From Branchiostoma belcheri (Eukaryota; Chordata; Leptocardii; Amphioxiformes; Branchiostomatidae): a stretch of DNA of 64,000 bases. This document shows positions 23,801 to 38,800 of this stretch, one piece after another. The notes beneath the pieces were generated by a model. That model did not search any database. It was not told the DNA's origin and worked only from the letters and a program-made list of their open reading frames with translations. Position numbers and translations under genes: made by a program. Location of the stretch: positions 2,093,480 through 2,157,479 of the forward strand of contig NW_017804076.1 of NCBI RefSeq assembly GCF_001625305.1. The letters are read 5' to 3'. How positions within the stretch are numbered: position 1 is the first letter of the stretch; every line of letters begins with the position of its first letter.

Positions 23801-26800
23801 ATCTTGCCTTAGCACAGGCCGAGTTTAGACGTTTATGCTCTGCCTGCAACACAGGAAGACCCATTGAACTGCTCTTATCTCCGGGTTCCGCATGGCTTAT
23901 TACCCTCATTCCGACTCCGAGAGGAACTATTCACGGCACAGGCTGGAAATGGGGAAGCCGTCTGGCTTTCTGTCTGCAATTTATTTCATGTTCAAGATTG
24001 TAGGAGGAGATTTGTCAACTGCAGTCTATATATAGTGGTGTTTAAGTTTCTTTGGAGCCATGCTACACAATGATACAGGTATTACAAGGAAAAGTACACG
24101 TTACTGGCACATTCCATCAGATAAAGCACCCTAAAAGGAGTTTTAAGAAAACTACAACTGCCTGTCTTTCAATTGCAGTCTATAGCTATGTTCTAGGTTC
24201 TATGGAGCTAAATGATATAGGAACTGCAACTGTCAATGTTGGAAAACCAATTGTGCAATGTTTCATCACTAAGGTGTCAGATCATGAAGCTAGAAATGGT
24301 CGATTAGCTCGAAAAATTCATGTCCCTTGCAGGGGTCCACCCAAAAAAGGTTAGGGTCTTTTTTTTTTTCAAGGGTCGGTCAGGAAACACAACATTTTTT
24401 ACCTAGGCCCAAGGTCCCACCTGCTTTGGCTAGGTACCTGATTAATACCTCCTGACTGTCCATTTTATGGCCACCTTAGTATGCTGCTGCCACCACCGCC
24501 GGCAAAAACACAGGATAATGACGCTCGTGATTTAGAGCCTGAGTGTCAGGAGAAATACCTGATCAATCTATGCGAGAAGGGAGAAATCTAGGAAGATTTT
24601 CTGATCAATACGTGGACTGTGGTGGGAATAGGTAATGCGGAACGCAAAGACTAAACTGTTGGGTCGTGTATCACAGCTGCAAAAGTGCACTCTACCACTT
24701 TTTTTCCTTGATGAAGGTCTGGTGTACTAACATGCAGGCTTGTTGTAAATCTAACTATGTTTAATCTTTTAATTACCGTGAGAGGAACGTCAATATAGTG
24801 CCTTTTCAGATCACACCAGAAGGCTACTGCCTCTAGAACAGGACATCGGGAGTTTGAATCCTGGTAGTTGTCACTAATCCAAAATGCATGCTTCTACTCT
24901 TCAACCAACCTTGGTGGGAAGTAGCAACAGAAAATGGGGCATATGATAGAAAGGTCACAGTCTTCTCTAACAACCTCTGCTTGGAAACTACATGCTGCTG
25001 GTAATGGTAGCAGTCCACTTTTAAGTCGTGGTCCTCTGCTCATTGTACTTGTCAAAGACAGCTTGAGGAATTTTCTGGAATGAACCTATATATGTATATA
25101 CTGCACAAAGCTCATATCTCTTATGTCATGACCACTGAAAGCATTGCTCTTCGGTGAGCCGAACTTTTTTGGGGTCACAATCAATCGCTTGTCTACAAAT
25201 GAATGTCTATTTTCTTCCTTTCCTTGCTGACTTTACCTTTCAAAGTATCTCTGTAGGTTCTTGTTGTAATACATTAAAGGCATGCAACTTGCTCCTGGCA
25301 GTACCAAAAATTGTTAGATCACGACCAACAATAAATTGTCAGTGATTTCTTATCACTTCTACAAAGGTTCAGAGAGGGCAATCCTGTCATATTAATCCAC
25401 ACAGCAGTGGTTTTGACTAACACAAGTTTGTCAGGAAAATAACTGAACGGATGGAAACGCATTAAAAGTATTAGCAAAGAACCATATATATCATACATAA
25501 CCACAGTCATAGTCACAGCTATATCATTATTCAATAAAATGCCAAGAATTATACCTCACTAATTACCTTTGCAATCTTTAACATCAACAAGTAATTGTTT
25601 GATAATATATGATTTACTACATTGCTTTATGAACAATAATTATCATACATACCAAACAAGGTACTACAGGACATACTTAAGTTCAATTTAAATGCTACTT
25701 CACATGTTACCCATTATGAAGTAACCATAGGACATCAGTCAGTATGTGTACAGTAAGGGTGAAGGTTGCAAATACACTAGACAATACATGTAGCAGCATC
25801 CAATAAGAAAACACAAGGTGAGACAAAGAAAGATGACCAAATCTTTGCCTTGTTGTCTTTCTTTGACGAAGAAAAAAAAACCTGTAATTTTGCTTCTTCC
25901 AATAGAATGTTTCATTCACGATTGATAGTCTTGATTTTTAAGAAAATCCTGTTCAAAAAAGATCTTTTGCTTTGCCTTGGAGTAGGATGAGAGTGGACAC
26001 CAATTTTGAAGTATACATTCTTTACCCTGCATATTTCCCTTCATATGTACATCAGTGCTTTAGAAGACCAGTACTTTTTACTTATATCCACACTTTTTAA
26101 TGCTCAGACTCAGAAAGTCTCAACTAATATCATATGACTGCTGCCATAAAAACTAGCATTTCTTTGCTGAAGCTTTTACTTCTGTTGTCTCTGCATGGAT
26201 CTGTAATATTCTGTATCACAGCCTGGCAACCAGCTTTTTATGCCTCTCTTAGTATTCCGGAAATGTTGTAAGAGCTATGAGATGTCACCAAGTCTGCAGG
26301 GCTCCGGGGGAGGGTGTAAGTCAATGCACAGAGAAACCTTTGAAGTCCGGCTATCAAAGAGAATTCCTAGCCGGATGGATGTCCAGCTGCGATGGTGCGT
26401 GACCCTCCGTACCATCCCTGATCCCATTGAAGTTCATGTGCATGCCAGCGGCAGCCGCCATATATTTCCACACACACAGCTCAATACTAATAGCCAGCTT
26501 ATCAAAACTTGGGAGCAACATTTTGAAAGCATCGAATTACCATACACTAGTTGAAGCACCTTTTGGGGTTTTTTGTATTTATTGCCAATGATATATAATA
26601 AACTTGCTTGAAAGCTTGTGAGCCAGCCCTTACGTAGAAATGATTTTATCTGTGTCTTTTAGCTGTGATTTTATCAATTTAACTGATTTTAAAACTACTG
26701 TAAAGTCTGGCGTAATTCAGTCTGTTGACTGCCATGTCAGATTGTGCTTCTTCTTTAATAAACCAATCATCATCATCATCAAATATTAAATTGCCAGCAG

Positions 26801-29800
26801 CATAAAAAGGTGTAAAGATTAATATCATCATCTTATATTAACTTAGGACATTTTTTGTCTCAGGATCATGCAGATGTACTGTTGAAAATGGACATGACCA
26901 AGCTAAAGTAAGTGCCCAGTCACATACATTGTGCGATCATCATATGATCGAAAAACTAAGAGCATTCTTGGGATAGTCGTGGTGCATGCTTTTTGCAAAA
27001 CTCAGCCGTCTTTTTGTGGAAAGGGCTGTCTTCGATCCTTGTCAGCGGTTGGCTTTGTCACAACCTGCTTAAAAATTCTACGGCATCAAAATTGTACGAC
27101 GACCTACAATGTTTGTGATCACAGCTTAAGGCAGGACTACAGCACAATAACAAGATGGAAGAATAATCACTGGTCTTACCGGGATGCCAAATGGCTGATC
27201 TCTGATGTTGGGGTCATTCTTGGCGTACCTAGATGGACAAAAAGGGAATGAAAGGACTTATTGGGACAGGGTTTTAAGAATGTATAACCTATGACACACA
27301 AGGAATTGTTACTCAAGCAACTGGATAGGTTCCATAACCTATTGCTTGAGAAACAATTCCTTTTCCAAGGGTACAACACTGGGGCCTGTCAGGGATTTGA
27401 ACCCAGAACCTTCAGATTTTGAGTCAACACCCCTAACCAAAAGACCACCATTCTACCTTATCCACTATATCATTTTTGTGTGGAACAGTATTAAGACAGG
27501 GCATGTTTAAGATACAACCAAGTAACATATTTTTAATGTTACTTTAAGACTTTAAGACTAACCACCATAAAAGTTTATGCATCTCAAAAATACAGCCCTG
27601 TAATAACGTGTGCTACTTTTGAGTGTCAATGCCTTTTTATAGGCCATATGGACAAGTAACCTTTCCAGCAAATCACATGCAAGACAGTACTCTATCTTAA
27701 GTGTAAGGAAGCAATCTCGGAGAATGAATGCAACGGAAGCTTCTTCACCCATCTCAGCAGTTAATGTCAGTGCGACTTTGTATAAAATATCACTCCCGAA
27801 CATTCCACAAGTCTGCCATTTTGGAGACCTTGACACGAACTTCGCTCTCCTGCCAGGAATGCTTTATTCATCTTTATCCCGGCCTGATTGGACCAACTTG
27901 CAGGAGGCCCATTCCAAATCCCAACGTAGAGCCGAAATGGGTCTCCTGAGCCGCACAGGCATTCTGGCCTTCAATAGTTGAAGAGCCAGGACTACGTGCC
28001 AATCTGCATGGCTTGGTCTGATAGTGCTGGAACTAAAGCCCGGGATGTGTGCGGAATACAGGCAGCATCGAGGGCAAAGTCCTACACGTCCTGACCATTC
28101 ATGCCCCATACATATTTGTCCAACAGTTTGTGAGAAACTCAAGTAATGCAGTGAAAATTCACACAAGGCAATTGCCTATGTCGATGAAGGTTAGACATCC
28201 AGGTTANNNNNNNNNNNNNNNNNNNNNNNNNNNNNNNNNNNNNNNNNNNNNNNNNNNNNNNNNNNNNNNNNNNNNNNNNNNNNNNNNNNNNNNNNNNNNN
28301 NNNNNNNNNNNNNNNNNNNNNNNNNNNNNNNNNNNNNNNNNNNNNNNNNNNNNNNNNNNNNNNNNNNNNNNNNNNNNNNNNNNNNNNNNNNNNNNNNNNN
28401 NNNNNNNNNNNNNNNNNNNNNNNNNNNNNNNNNNNNNNNNNNNNNNNNNNNNNNNNNNNNNNNNNNNNNNNNNNNNNNNNNNNNNNNNNNNNNNNNNNNN
28501 NNNNNNNNNNNNNNNNNNNNNNNNNNNNNNNNNNNNNNNNNNNNNNNNNNNNNNNNNNNNNNNNNNNNNNNNNNNNNNNNNNNNNNNNNNNNNNNNNNNN
28601 NNNNNNNNNNNNNNNNNNNNNNNNNNNNNNNNNNNNNNNNNNNNNNNNNNNNNNNNNNNNNNNNNNNNNNNNNNNNNNNNNNNNNNNNNNNNNNNNNNNN
28701 NNNNNNNNNNNNNNNNNNNNNNNNNNNNNNNNNNNNNNNNNNNNNNNNNNNNNNNNNNNNNNNNNNNNNNNNNNNNNNNNNNNNNNNNNNNNNNNNNNNN
28801 NNNNNNNNNNNNNNNNNNNNNNNNNNNNNNNNNNNNTTGACTTCAGATACAATTTAGGTTTTGTTAGGTTTAGGTATCCAGAAAATGAAAATATCTTACA
28901 TCTACAAATAAATGTATGAATGCACATTGCTTGACAAAGATTGGGGTCAAAAATTTGGATAAGTCAAACTTTTGTGTTAAAATTGCAGTTCCAACTTGCT
29001 TCATAATGACTTCTACCAACACAGATGAACTTTCAAGATAAACTTAATGTACGGTTGCAGAATGTCAGTTTGAAAATGTCCCTCTGGGCATATACAGCAA
29101 ACGACGTCTAGCATGGAAATGAACTCGAGCCTTATAGATTTATATCTCAACGCTGAGCCTTGTCTGGCTAAGACTCACGGCACCCAGAAATGTGTTTCTC
29201 TTATCTTAATTTCGTAAACACTTCCTTAAGTGGTTATTACAGTCAAAGCCAGATGTCTTGCAGGTTCTTTATGAGAATGAAGTAGGAGATGAAATTGTCA
29301 CCTTTCTCTGCGCCAGACGGTGCGACGTACATGAAGCTCAGCTCATGTTTCTGCTTATCTTCAGCCAACAGACCCCTGTACAGTAGAAATGCAGAGGAAG
29401 TTTTCATGATTCCATACCCACGGGGCAGAACTTGTACATGACTTTAGGTCTTTGACTGTATTAGGCCATGTTGCTTTGATTATATGGATGACATCCATGC
29501 GTGTGAGAACTTTCGTCTGTTTCCAAAAAAAAGAAAAGTTTTTGTCCATTCTGTAAATCATACAAAGCATCCACAACGAAGCAAATATATGCCATGATTA
29601 CCAAAAATATTGGAAAACGATACTTATGACGTAGAATTCCAAAATCAGTTCCAAAGGGAAAGAAGAAAATGTGAAGAAATGAAAATGAACAGTCTATTAT
29701 TCCCCATATTATACTCCGTGTGTTTAGTCATTTATTCAACCTTCATGACCACCTAGATTTCATGACTAAGGCAACTTTTTTGCCAAAGTTTTTAATTTCC

Positions 29801-32800
29801 ATGCTCACATCAGTTTTAGAGTTCCCAGAGGATGTCATCCATATAATCAAATCAACAGGCCGGTGCAACTTCACCATAATAAGTCTACTACAACAGAATT
29901 TAATTTGGTGAAATATGATACAGTACAGCAAAGTCTTTAATGAAATAACAAATCTTACAGCAATGTGGCAATATCACAGTGGAAGACTTAGTGCTTCACA
30001 ACCACCACATTTTCAGCACCAAGGAGAAGCCTGCACTTAATTTTGCATTATTTTACATTGTACGTTATTCAAGAGATCTTACAGCAATGTGGCAGTTTTT
30101 CTACAATAGAACACATTATTATCACAGCGGAAGATTTGATGCTTCATAACTATCACATTTTCAGCACCAAGGAGATGCCCTGCACAAGTACAATGTATAA
30201 TAACAAAAAACCCTTGTCATTAAAATTTGACTTTGTCCAAACCTGTTTACTTGAAATATGTTTATTGTTTATTTACCAAATACAATGGAGACAAAGCAGG
30301 TGATATAATGTAAATCACTTAATGTTTGCGGTCGCAAAACTTTGTGGTCTGAGAAAAATGGACATGTTCACAGAAGTTACATTCGCGGTGGTGGCAGGTG
30401 TAGCAAAAGAAACTTCAAAGTCAGTGAATTATTTGTTCACAGTAATGATACCAGTATGTTCCTGTTACAGAAGTGACCGCAAAAAACGCAAATATGAAAG
30501 TAAGGCGAAAAAAATCGTGATTTACAGTAGATCATCTTTACCGGTTGTCTTCCTATAACTTGTCACAAATGCACCGATCGTTCGGTGTCCCCCGCACGTA
30601 TCACGTTGGGAAGGACACTTGATGGGGTCAGAGGATCCCTGCCCTTGGATTGGTGGCGTTATTAGTCCTAATGTGTACGCCATCCATCAGTGTCGAGTCC
30701 CCCCTACGGGCATGCCCTCCTCCGCAGGATTGGACAACTCTACATGACCTGACAGATACCTGACTGGAATACTATCCCAGGGCTCAAAATACCCACATGC
30801 AACTTGCAATTTAGATGTAATTTTCAAGATTTAAATTCAGTTATTAGTCCTCCCAGCAATCATTAGCATGGTTGCATATGGCGGCACCCCTCTGTTTCTA
30901 AAGCCCTTGGGCCACACAGTTGTGCAATCACTACATGTATAGCAGGGGGCTAGTCCACTGGTAATGGTGTGTCATCCTATCATCAAAACGTGGTGTTGGA
31001 GGTTTTCTTACGTATATCTACAGAAGACTGGAGGCTGAATTGTCTTCAGTTTTGCATGTAAATTACGTGAAAATTTTCTGCCAACATGCAATTTGGCATG
31101 TAAATAAAAGAAAAGTATTTTGAGCCCTGCTATGCTAGCCACAAACCAAAGAAGACCCACACTGGGCTAGCTCCAGAGTCAATGGATTAGGGCCGTCACT
31201 GCTTATAAAGATAAAACTTTCACAAAGGTTGCAAGAGGGGACAAGCTGGAACATCGCCAGATGTCGCCAACTTTTGATATTTTGCATAGGGTCAAGTTGC
31301 AATTGGAAGGTTGTCAAAGTATGACACAATATTGCTAGAGGTAGTTTCCTTAAGTTCAAGAAGACTATAAGTATAATATATACACCACTCATGTGTCACA
31401 TTGATTGTTGCTGCAGTAGAATTTTGTAAATTTTCACAATACAATTTTCTATAATGATATTCTACTGCAAATATACCCATCAATATAAATAAGTGGGAAT
31501 GATTTCTAGATAGATATGTCATGATGTTTACCCTACTGTGAAAATGCTGGTACTATATTTGTACACATATGGGAGCAAAAACAGGCGGATAGCAAAAACC
31601 CTAAATAGATTTGCATGAAAAACTCATTAATCTTTGTTCTACGTGATTGCTTTCTGAGCAGAGAATATACCTGTTGGCAATTTTAACAATCAACACTGCA
31701 ATGATTGTTATGCATACAGAATTGATACATACATGAACAGTCTAGTAACTGCTTTTCTTATAAGGGCTTGAAACATTTCATCTCAATATATGTGATTCAT
31801 AACAATGAACCTGTATTCGCTAAGGTTGTCAAATTACAAGTACATCTTTTTTCTGAAATGTCACATTTTTTCCTGCAAGTTGCAGGTTACAAGTAGGTAC
31901 ATGTACGTCAAGCTCTGTACTTATAAGTTTATTAAATGTGCTTACAGATGCATCAGTATTGTGCACATCTTTCTTCTAAAATCTCACTGTCAATCTTTCT
32001 TGCACGTCCAGCTCTTTACTTCTATTAAGTTTCATGTTTCTCCTTGAACAAGTTGAAGTCCAGGGCTTTAATTTGCAGCGGCCGCGCCATCTCCCTGATA
32101 CAGCTATGTGCTTATAGATGCATCAGTATCCCCACGCCTCCAATAACAGTTTGGCATTCTGACACACATTTGATAGCTGGCGGGCACGTGAGCCCCACGC
32201 TACCGGAATACAACATCAACCGCTTTGAGCATCTTCAGCCAAGTTTGCAATCAATAGTCCAACTGACAAGCTTAAACTTTCCCAGGAACTCTCCAACAAT
32301 GGCTTTGCTGCAGAACTATGATTACTTGGAAGTTTCTACAATGATGATGTCCATTATTCTGTAAGCTGCATATAGCATACTGATTTTCTTCCGTGTCCAA
32401 CATTCAAAGTTAGATTCCTGTAACCACGTAATATTTACAATGGCGCATGACCAACAGAAATCATGTACATCCTGTTTTTTTTCACGGTATTTTTATGTTC
32501 AAGGTTTCTGCAGTCACTTCTATCCCTAACACTTAACAAATACTTTACCGACTTTCTTTTTTCTGTACAATGTGAATATACAATTCTGTGAACACCTTTT
32601 GCTGCTGTGAACATAAAGTGAATTACAGTACATTGTACATACTGTATGCTGAAATATATGTTCGAACACATATACACAGTGGCTTTGTTGGCTATTTGAA
32701 ATTCGTGTTGTTAACAGTGTCTTATATGACTAGGCTATATATGCAGTATGAAATAATGTTAGTATTTAATACCATAAAACAGAAGCCCTCCATAGTATAT

Positions 32801-35800
32801 AAAACAGATGCCTGGATGCCCTCCACATCTGCTAAGCAAAAAAGATTGTTACAAATGTACAGAGCCAGTCAGCTACAGGTATTAACAAATGTCAATTTGG
32901 TTTGCATAAAGTATAACATAATGTCTATGTTTTCAGTTACCTACATGTCCTGGCAACTTGCGTGTAAGTTAAAACTGATAGTACGATTGACAATGGTTGA
33001 TTAGCATTCCATCTAAAGGCTTATCCCACACAACCCATGATGGATATTTATCTGCTAAAAGCACTAAAATGAAGAGGCTTTAACTGTTTTCAATGATACG
33101 TGTTTTGAGTATCTCAATCCTGAGTTATTCTTCAAAACATAAAATTCCCATTGAGCTGATTAATCGTCACTTTAAAATGTTTACACAAGCTAATGGAGTC
33201 AATAAAGTATCCAAGTATCTAACAGAGATTACCGGTATGCACTTTTCATACTATCCCTCCACACCGTTTCTTCCATTTACTTTACTTTCACACATAGATG
33301 GCCCATTTAATGACCAGCAGGGGAAATAATGCATCTACTTTACGAGCACTGTGGGAAATAATAGGAGATACGTCAGAATTTTCTTTACCTGCCCAAGACA
33401 CCTGTTGTACTTATAATTCAGCGTTAATAGGAGAAAGGAACACCTTCTTCCGACAGCCAAATCTTATGGGTCTTTAGTACTAAAAGTCTTGGACGATTTC
33501 CGTAGAAAAAAATTTATAGACACGCTCCTATAAAGCCAGTACTGGTATATCGATCTTATGCTTTTTGCCTCAAACATGTATATTTCTAAAACAAAATAGA
33601 AGTTATTGAACATGAAAAATATTGGTGTCTGGAATCAAGCTTTCTATAGTTTTTGGTGTACAATTTATTTGAGGAAATTTTCAAAACTTTGATAAAAAAA
33701 AAACAACTAGTCTTTAGTGGCCGTGGGTTAAGTCGAAGGTTTATAGTACTTTATACTGAGGTTGACCTCATAATTTGGAAGCAGCGTCCCTGAGCACTAG
33801 ACCATGGAATTATTACACAATAACATGAAAGTTATAGCAGTCAAACAGTGTGACATCATGTCTAGACGTTGGACCTACATGTGCACATGTCATTCTTGTT
33901 TTGCGCCATCTATGCATATTTATGACTTCAGATCAATATGTACCATATAAAATAAGACAGTCCATTTCCACAGATAGAACATCAGACTTCAAAAATAATG
34001 AAATTTTCTCATATTACTGGTCCACTTCAAAGTTTGAGGAAAAATTGTACATACCTGGCTAGTCGCCGGGCTCAAAAGTCAAACCTCTTGTGCACTGATA
34101 TGTAACAATATTGCATATGGGAAAAATGCTGCATAAACTATCCATAGGTTTGGGAAATCTAACCCTATAAGGTAAAGCCAAATGTTAAGTATTTCATTTT
34201 CAGCGATAATGTTTTCCTACAAAAATATAGAAAACTATCCACTTCATGACAAAAAAACATAAAATAAGTTGGTTTCCTTTACATTCAGTTCTTTCCATGG
34301 CTTCTAAAATAACCCTTAAAAAACTCTGCCATGAATATTGGATAAATGAATGTCTAATCTGCCTATATACAGTCTGGAACAATAAGTCACAAATTATTGA
34401 TCTTTGTAATTGCATATGAACCTACCAATCTTGCAACGATTAAGTTGTCACTAGAGCAGTATATATTCCTGGCACTCAGAAAACTTGTAAATTGTATGGA
34501 ATAGACTGCCATACTGGCCAAACAAAATTGAAGGGGAAATTAACAGCAAAACTGCTTAGAAATGGAACATGCTAAATTTCTCATACTTTCAATGGAAGTG
34601 TTGGCGCTAAATTTGTCACTACTGTACATGTAATTCACTTCAGGTTCATTGTGGCAAAATTTCACGGTCTGAAAATGTTCATGGAACTTTATGTTCACAG
34701 TGGCAGCAGGTGCAGGATAAAGAAAGTTGGTAATTGATTTGTTGGCAGGAATGATAACTTTGCAGTACAGAAGTGACCGTGAAAGCTGTGAACATTATAA
34801 AAGTATGGTGAAAAAAATCAGGAATTACACTTACAGTATTTTTTTCTCAGAATATATAAACATGAATATTATTATAGGAGTTGAATGCATTAGAGAGGGT
34901 GGTACAGACAGCAAATATACAAGTGCTTTATTAATTACAAGGTAACTTTTATCAGATCACCCCTCTTTAAAATGGAACAGTCTACATGTATAATGATGGT
35001 GTCATGTACTTGTCATCTAGATGCCTTTTTTCAATACAAATCCTCCAAGTCCTATGACAATTGTTTGCTTGTGGTCTCTATAATACAACGATGCATATAA
35101 AGGACTTGCTTAACACATGCAAAAGATGCATATGTCAATGTGCCAAATAGTTAATCATTATCATTCCAACTGAAAAAAATTCTTTAAAACTATATTCTGC
35201 AAGTAAATATTTCACCTTGAGGATTCAATACCTTATCAGGACATTCACATGGTGCAGTAGGACATGATTGATTTTTGAAAATCGATACTTCCTCCAGGAT
35301 TCCCTTGAAATTGTCTGTTCACCCCGGATTAACCCTGATGTGGGTCAATGCTGTCAGCTATTCTAACTTTGATCCCCTGAACCTACACAGTCCTGTTCTA
35401 GTATGATCAAGCACATGGGTGCCAGTGTCAGTGAAGTATCAAAGATATCCTGAATGCCGAAAGCATCGGACAGGCCTAGGGGTCTGTGTTGTTTTATTCA
35501 TTGGTCACCAAGTAACAAGACCCAAAGGCCCTTCAAGGTATGAGTCCTAACGCAGCTACTCCAAGGTTACAGGCTAGGTTACATGAATTAGACTGTAGCA
35601 GCATCTCTTCTCCTAATACATCAGAAAGATCATGATTGAGACAAGCTGGACTCATTGAGAGTGAGAAACTGAGGCAAATAATGGGGTTGAAAGTTGTCAT
35701 CAGTGGTCCTTTGGTTGTTGTTTTTAATTTACCCAAGTTTTCTGATTTTGTCTGGACTGCTTTAAATTTTTTTCTGCCACACGCCACAAATTTCTGTAAA

Positions 35801-38800
35801 TTGACGGACAATAGGCGCTGGCTAGAGCCTTGATACAGACTGAGACTGCTGGGGTCACACAGAGGGCAACCTGAAACCTGAGGCAGTTGGTAACCTGGAT
35901 TCTGAATGACTGACATGGATGAATGTTGCCTACTACCCTGGAGCCATACAACAACAATGCAGCTGATAATGGAAAATCATTCACTGATAGGCAGACCCCA
36001 TTTCTTGCCATCAAAATACATGTTGTTCTAGTAACTTGCTACCTGTCTGTGTCTGTAAAAAAATCTGGAACTAGAAGAGAACATTTGCAAATGTATAATG
36101 TTTATCTTCACATGGTGTAGCCTAACAAACTGCTGATCTGTTTACATTGATGAAGGTTAGACAATAGGTAAACAATATTCAAAGAAAAATCAAACTCTAA
36201 GTTACTACTGGATAATATCTAGTATGTTATTTATCCAGTACTAGTAGTAGAGTTTGATTTTTCTTTGAATACTGCTCTGTTTATCTTTACTCAAACAGAT
36301 TCATGTGTAAGGTGACACTAATCCAACTGTGTCTTGCAACATGCAACATTATGTAACCCATCACCATGGGGTGTCTGCTACAGCACCAGTTACCATAGTG
36401 ACAGTTGTCTGAACCAGATCATTGACCTTGTGTGTTTGGAACTGAAGAAGAAGAAACAATGCAAAAAACAATATGTTTTCCAGGGTTGGACAAGTCCCAT
36501 TGCCCACTTGCCCAGGGCAAGTAAAAGTACTGTTCGGGCAAGTAAATATCCCCCTGTACTTGCCCGATTGGACAAGTAAATTTTAGGATGCAAAGTATAG
36601 CCGTCTCCAAAGGAACTCCTCCAGCAAAGCGCAACGCAAGTTTGACGTGTCAAAGCTACGGTCCCCTGAAGTAGTAACCCACTTTCAGCTGGAACTCCAT
36701 AACCGCTTTGCTGCCCTACCATCCGACCCAGATGCAGCCAGCCCGGAGAAACTCTGGTCAGACATAAAGGAAAACATCGCTGCTGCCGCAACTAGGGTGC
36801 TAGGGCACAAACGCAAGAGGAAGAAGAAGGACTTCCTTTCAGAGGAAACTCTAAGCATCGTGGAGGCAACGAGGAAAGCCAGACTGGATGGAAACCTCTT
36901 GGAGTGCAGACGGCTCAACTCGGTACGCAACAAGCTACTCCGCAAGGACAAGCAGAACTGGCTTGACAACCTAGCAGAGGAGGCAGAGGCGGCTGCCCGT
37001 AGAGGTGACCAAGGCTCTGTTTACAGAACTCTAAGGACTCTATCGGGGAAAACATCTTCGTCTACTGCTGCCGTGAAAGCCATGGATGGTACCATCCCTG
37101 ACACCCCAGAGCAACAGCTGGAGCGCTGGAGGGAGCACTTCCAGACGTTGCTCAACCGCCCAGCGCCTCCCCCTTCTCCTCTCCTGGATGCACTTGCTGC
37201 CACGGCCATTGAGGACGACTCTGTTCCCATGGGTCCCCCCACCTTGGAGGAAGTGGTCAAGGCAATAGGGAAGCTTAAACCCGGCAGGGCTGCAGGGGAT
37301 GATGGCATCACCCCAGAGTTGCTGTTACATGGTGGCTACTCGCTTGCAGGACAGCTCCAACAGCTCTTTACTATCATCTGGAGGAGCGACACTGTTCCAG
37401 CGGACTGGCTCCTGGGAGTCATCCTTCCATTTTGGAAGAAGGGCCCGAAAGATGTATGCAGCAACTATAGAGGGATCACCCTGCTCAGCGTGCCCGGGAA
37501 GGTGTTTGCTAACATCCTGCTCGCAAGGCTGCGACCTCTTCTCCTCCGCAAGCAAAGACAGGAGCAAAGCGGTTTCACCCCTGGCCGCTCCACGGTGGAC
37601 AGGATTCTCACTCTCCGCCTACTTGCCGAGAAAAGACGGGAATTCAGGAAACCGCTGTATGCAGCCTATGTCGACCTGAAACAGGCCTTCGACTCGGTGG
37701 ACAGGAATGCTCTCTGGCTTCTACTCAAGGCCCTAGGTGTCCCTGCCAAGCTGGTTCACCTGCTCTCTCTACTGTACTCTAACACGTCCTCCCGTGTGAA
37801 AGTAAACGGTCTACTCTCTGACAGCTTCGTTATCAAAAGCGGCGTCCGACAGGGCTGTGTGTTAGCCCCAACCATCTTTAACGTTGCGATAGACCACGTC
37901 ATGGGGAGAACTGTGGAGCAGTGCAACTGCGGTGTCAGCTTTGGTGATCTCACCGTCACAGACCTGGATTTTGCAGATGATGTGGCAATCCTGGTCGAGG
38001 TACTCGAAGTCCTCCAACTTGCCCTACAGGCCATGGACACGGAAACCCAACCACTTGGGTTGATGGTCAGTTGGGAAAAGACCAAGGTACAGTGCCTTAG
38101 TGACTTCGAGGCCCCCGCCCGGGTCCTGTGATCAACGCCCGCCAGGTTGAATCTGTAGAGCGGTTCTCGTACCTCGGCGGCACAATCACCTCGGACTGCA
38201 GGAGCGACGCCGATATCCCATCTCCGCATCGGCCGTGCCTCCGCTGCGATGGCTAGCCTGGACAACGTCTGGAGCAACCGGAAGCTCTCACTACAGACCA
38301 AACTTAGGCTCTACAACAGCTTGGTACTATCCATCCTTATGTACAACGCTGAGACGTGGACGTTAACAGCCACCCATGAACTCCGTGTTAACGCCTTCGA
38401 CACCAGATGCCTTAGAAGACTGCTCGGCATCAGGTGGTTTGATGGAGTATCTAACGCCACCCTGCGTGACATCACCAAACAGCCTCCCCTGACCAGTAAG
38501 ATACGGCTGGCCAGGCTCCGGCTCTTTGGCCATATTGCTCGGGCGGTGCCCCCCCTGGAGCCTGCTGCTCTACTGAGAGAGTCGGCCCCCACTACATGGT
38601 CCCGTCCTAGAGGCCGCCCACGACGAACCTGGTGCGATCAACTGAAGGATGATCTTCTGACTGTCTCCCTCAACCTCGACACTGCGTGGGAGGCAGCCCA
38701 GGACAGAACCACCTGGAGATCCATATGCCGAGGCGCTACGCTCCCCATGGAAGCATGCGGCCTTGAGTGAGTGAGTGAGTGAAAGTATAGCCCCTGCATT

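Larger units (their letters stand above)
21291..27179 (-). other. CIR1 intron 5
   Basis: A 5.9-kb intron. It holds an (AAT)n microsatellite near 21381-21405, an unclassified repeat at about 24226-24400 shared with 44275-44430, a SINE at 24810-25095 and an (ATC)n run near 26766. Otherwise it is AT-rich DNA with short non-family ORFs. Confidence 0.8.

Noticed and set aside
28049..28927. Two ~262-codon ORFs across the gap
   Set aside because: Almost entirely N; artefacts of translating the gap.
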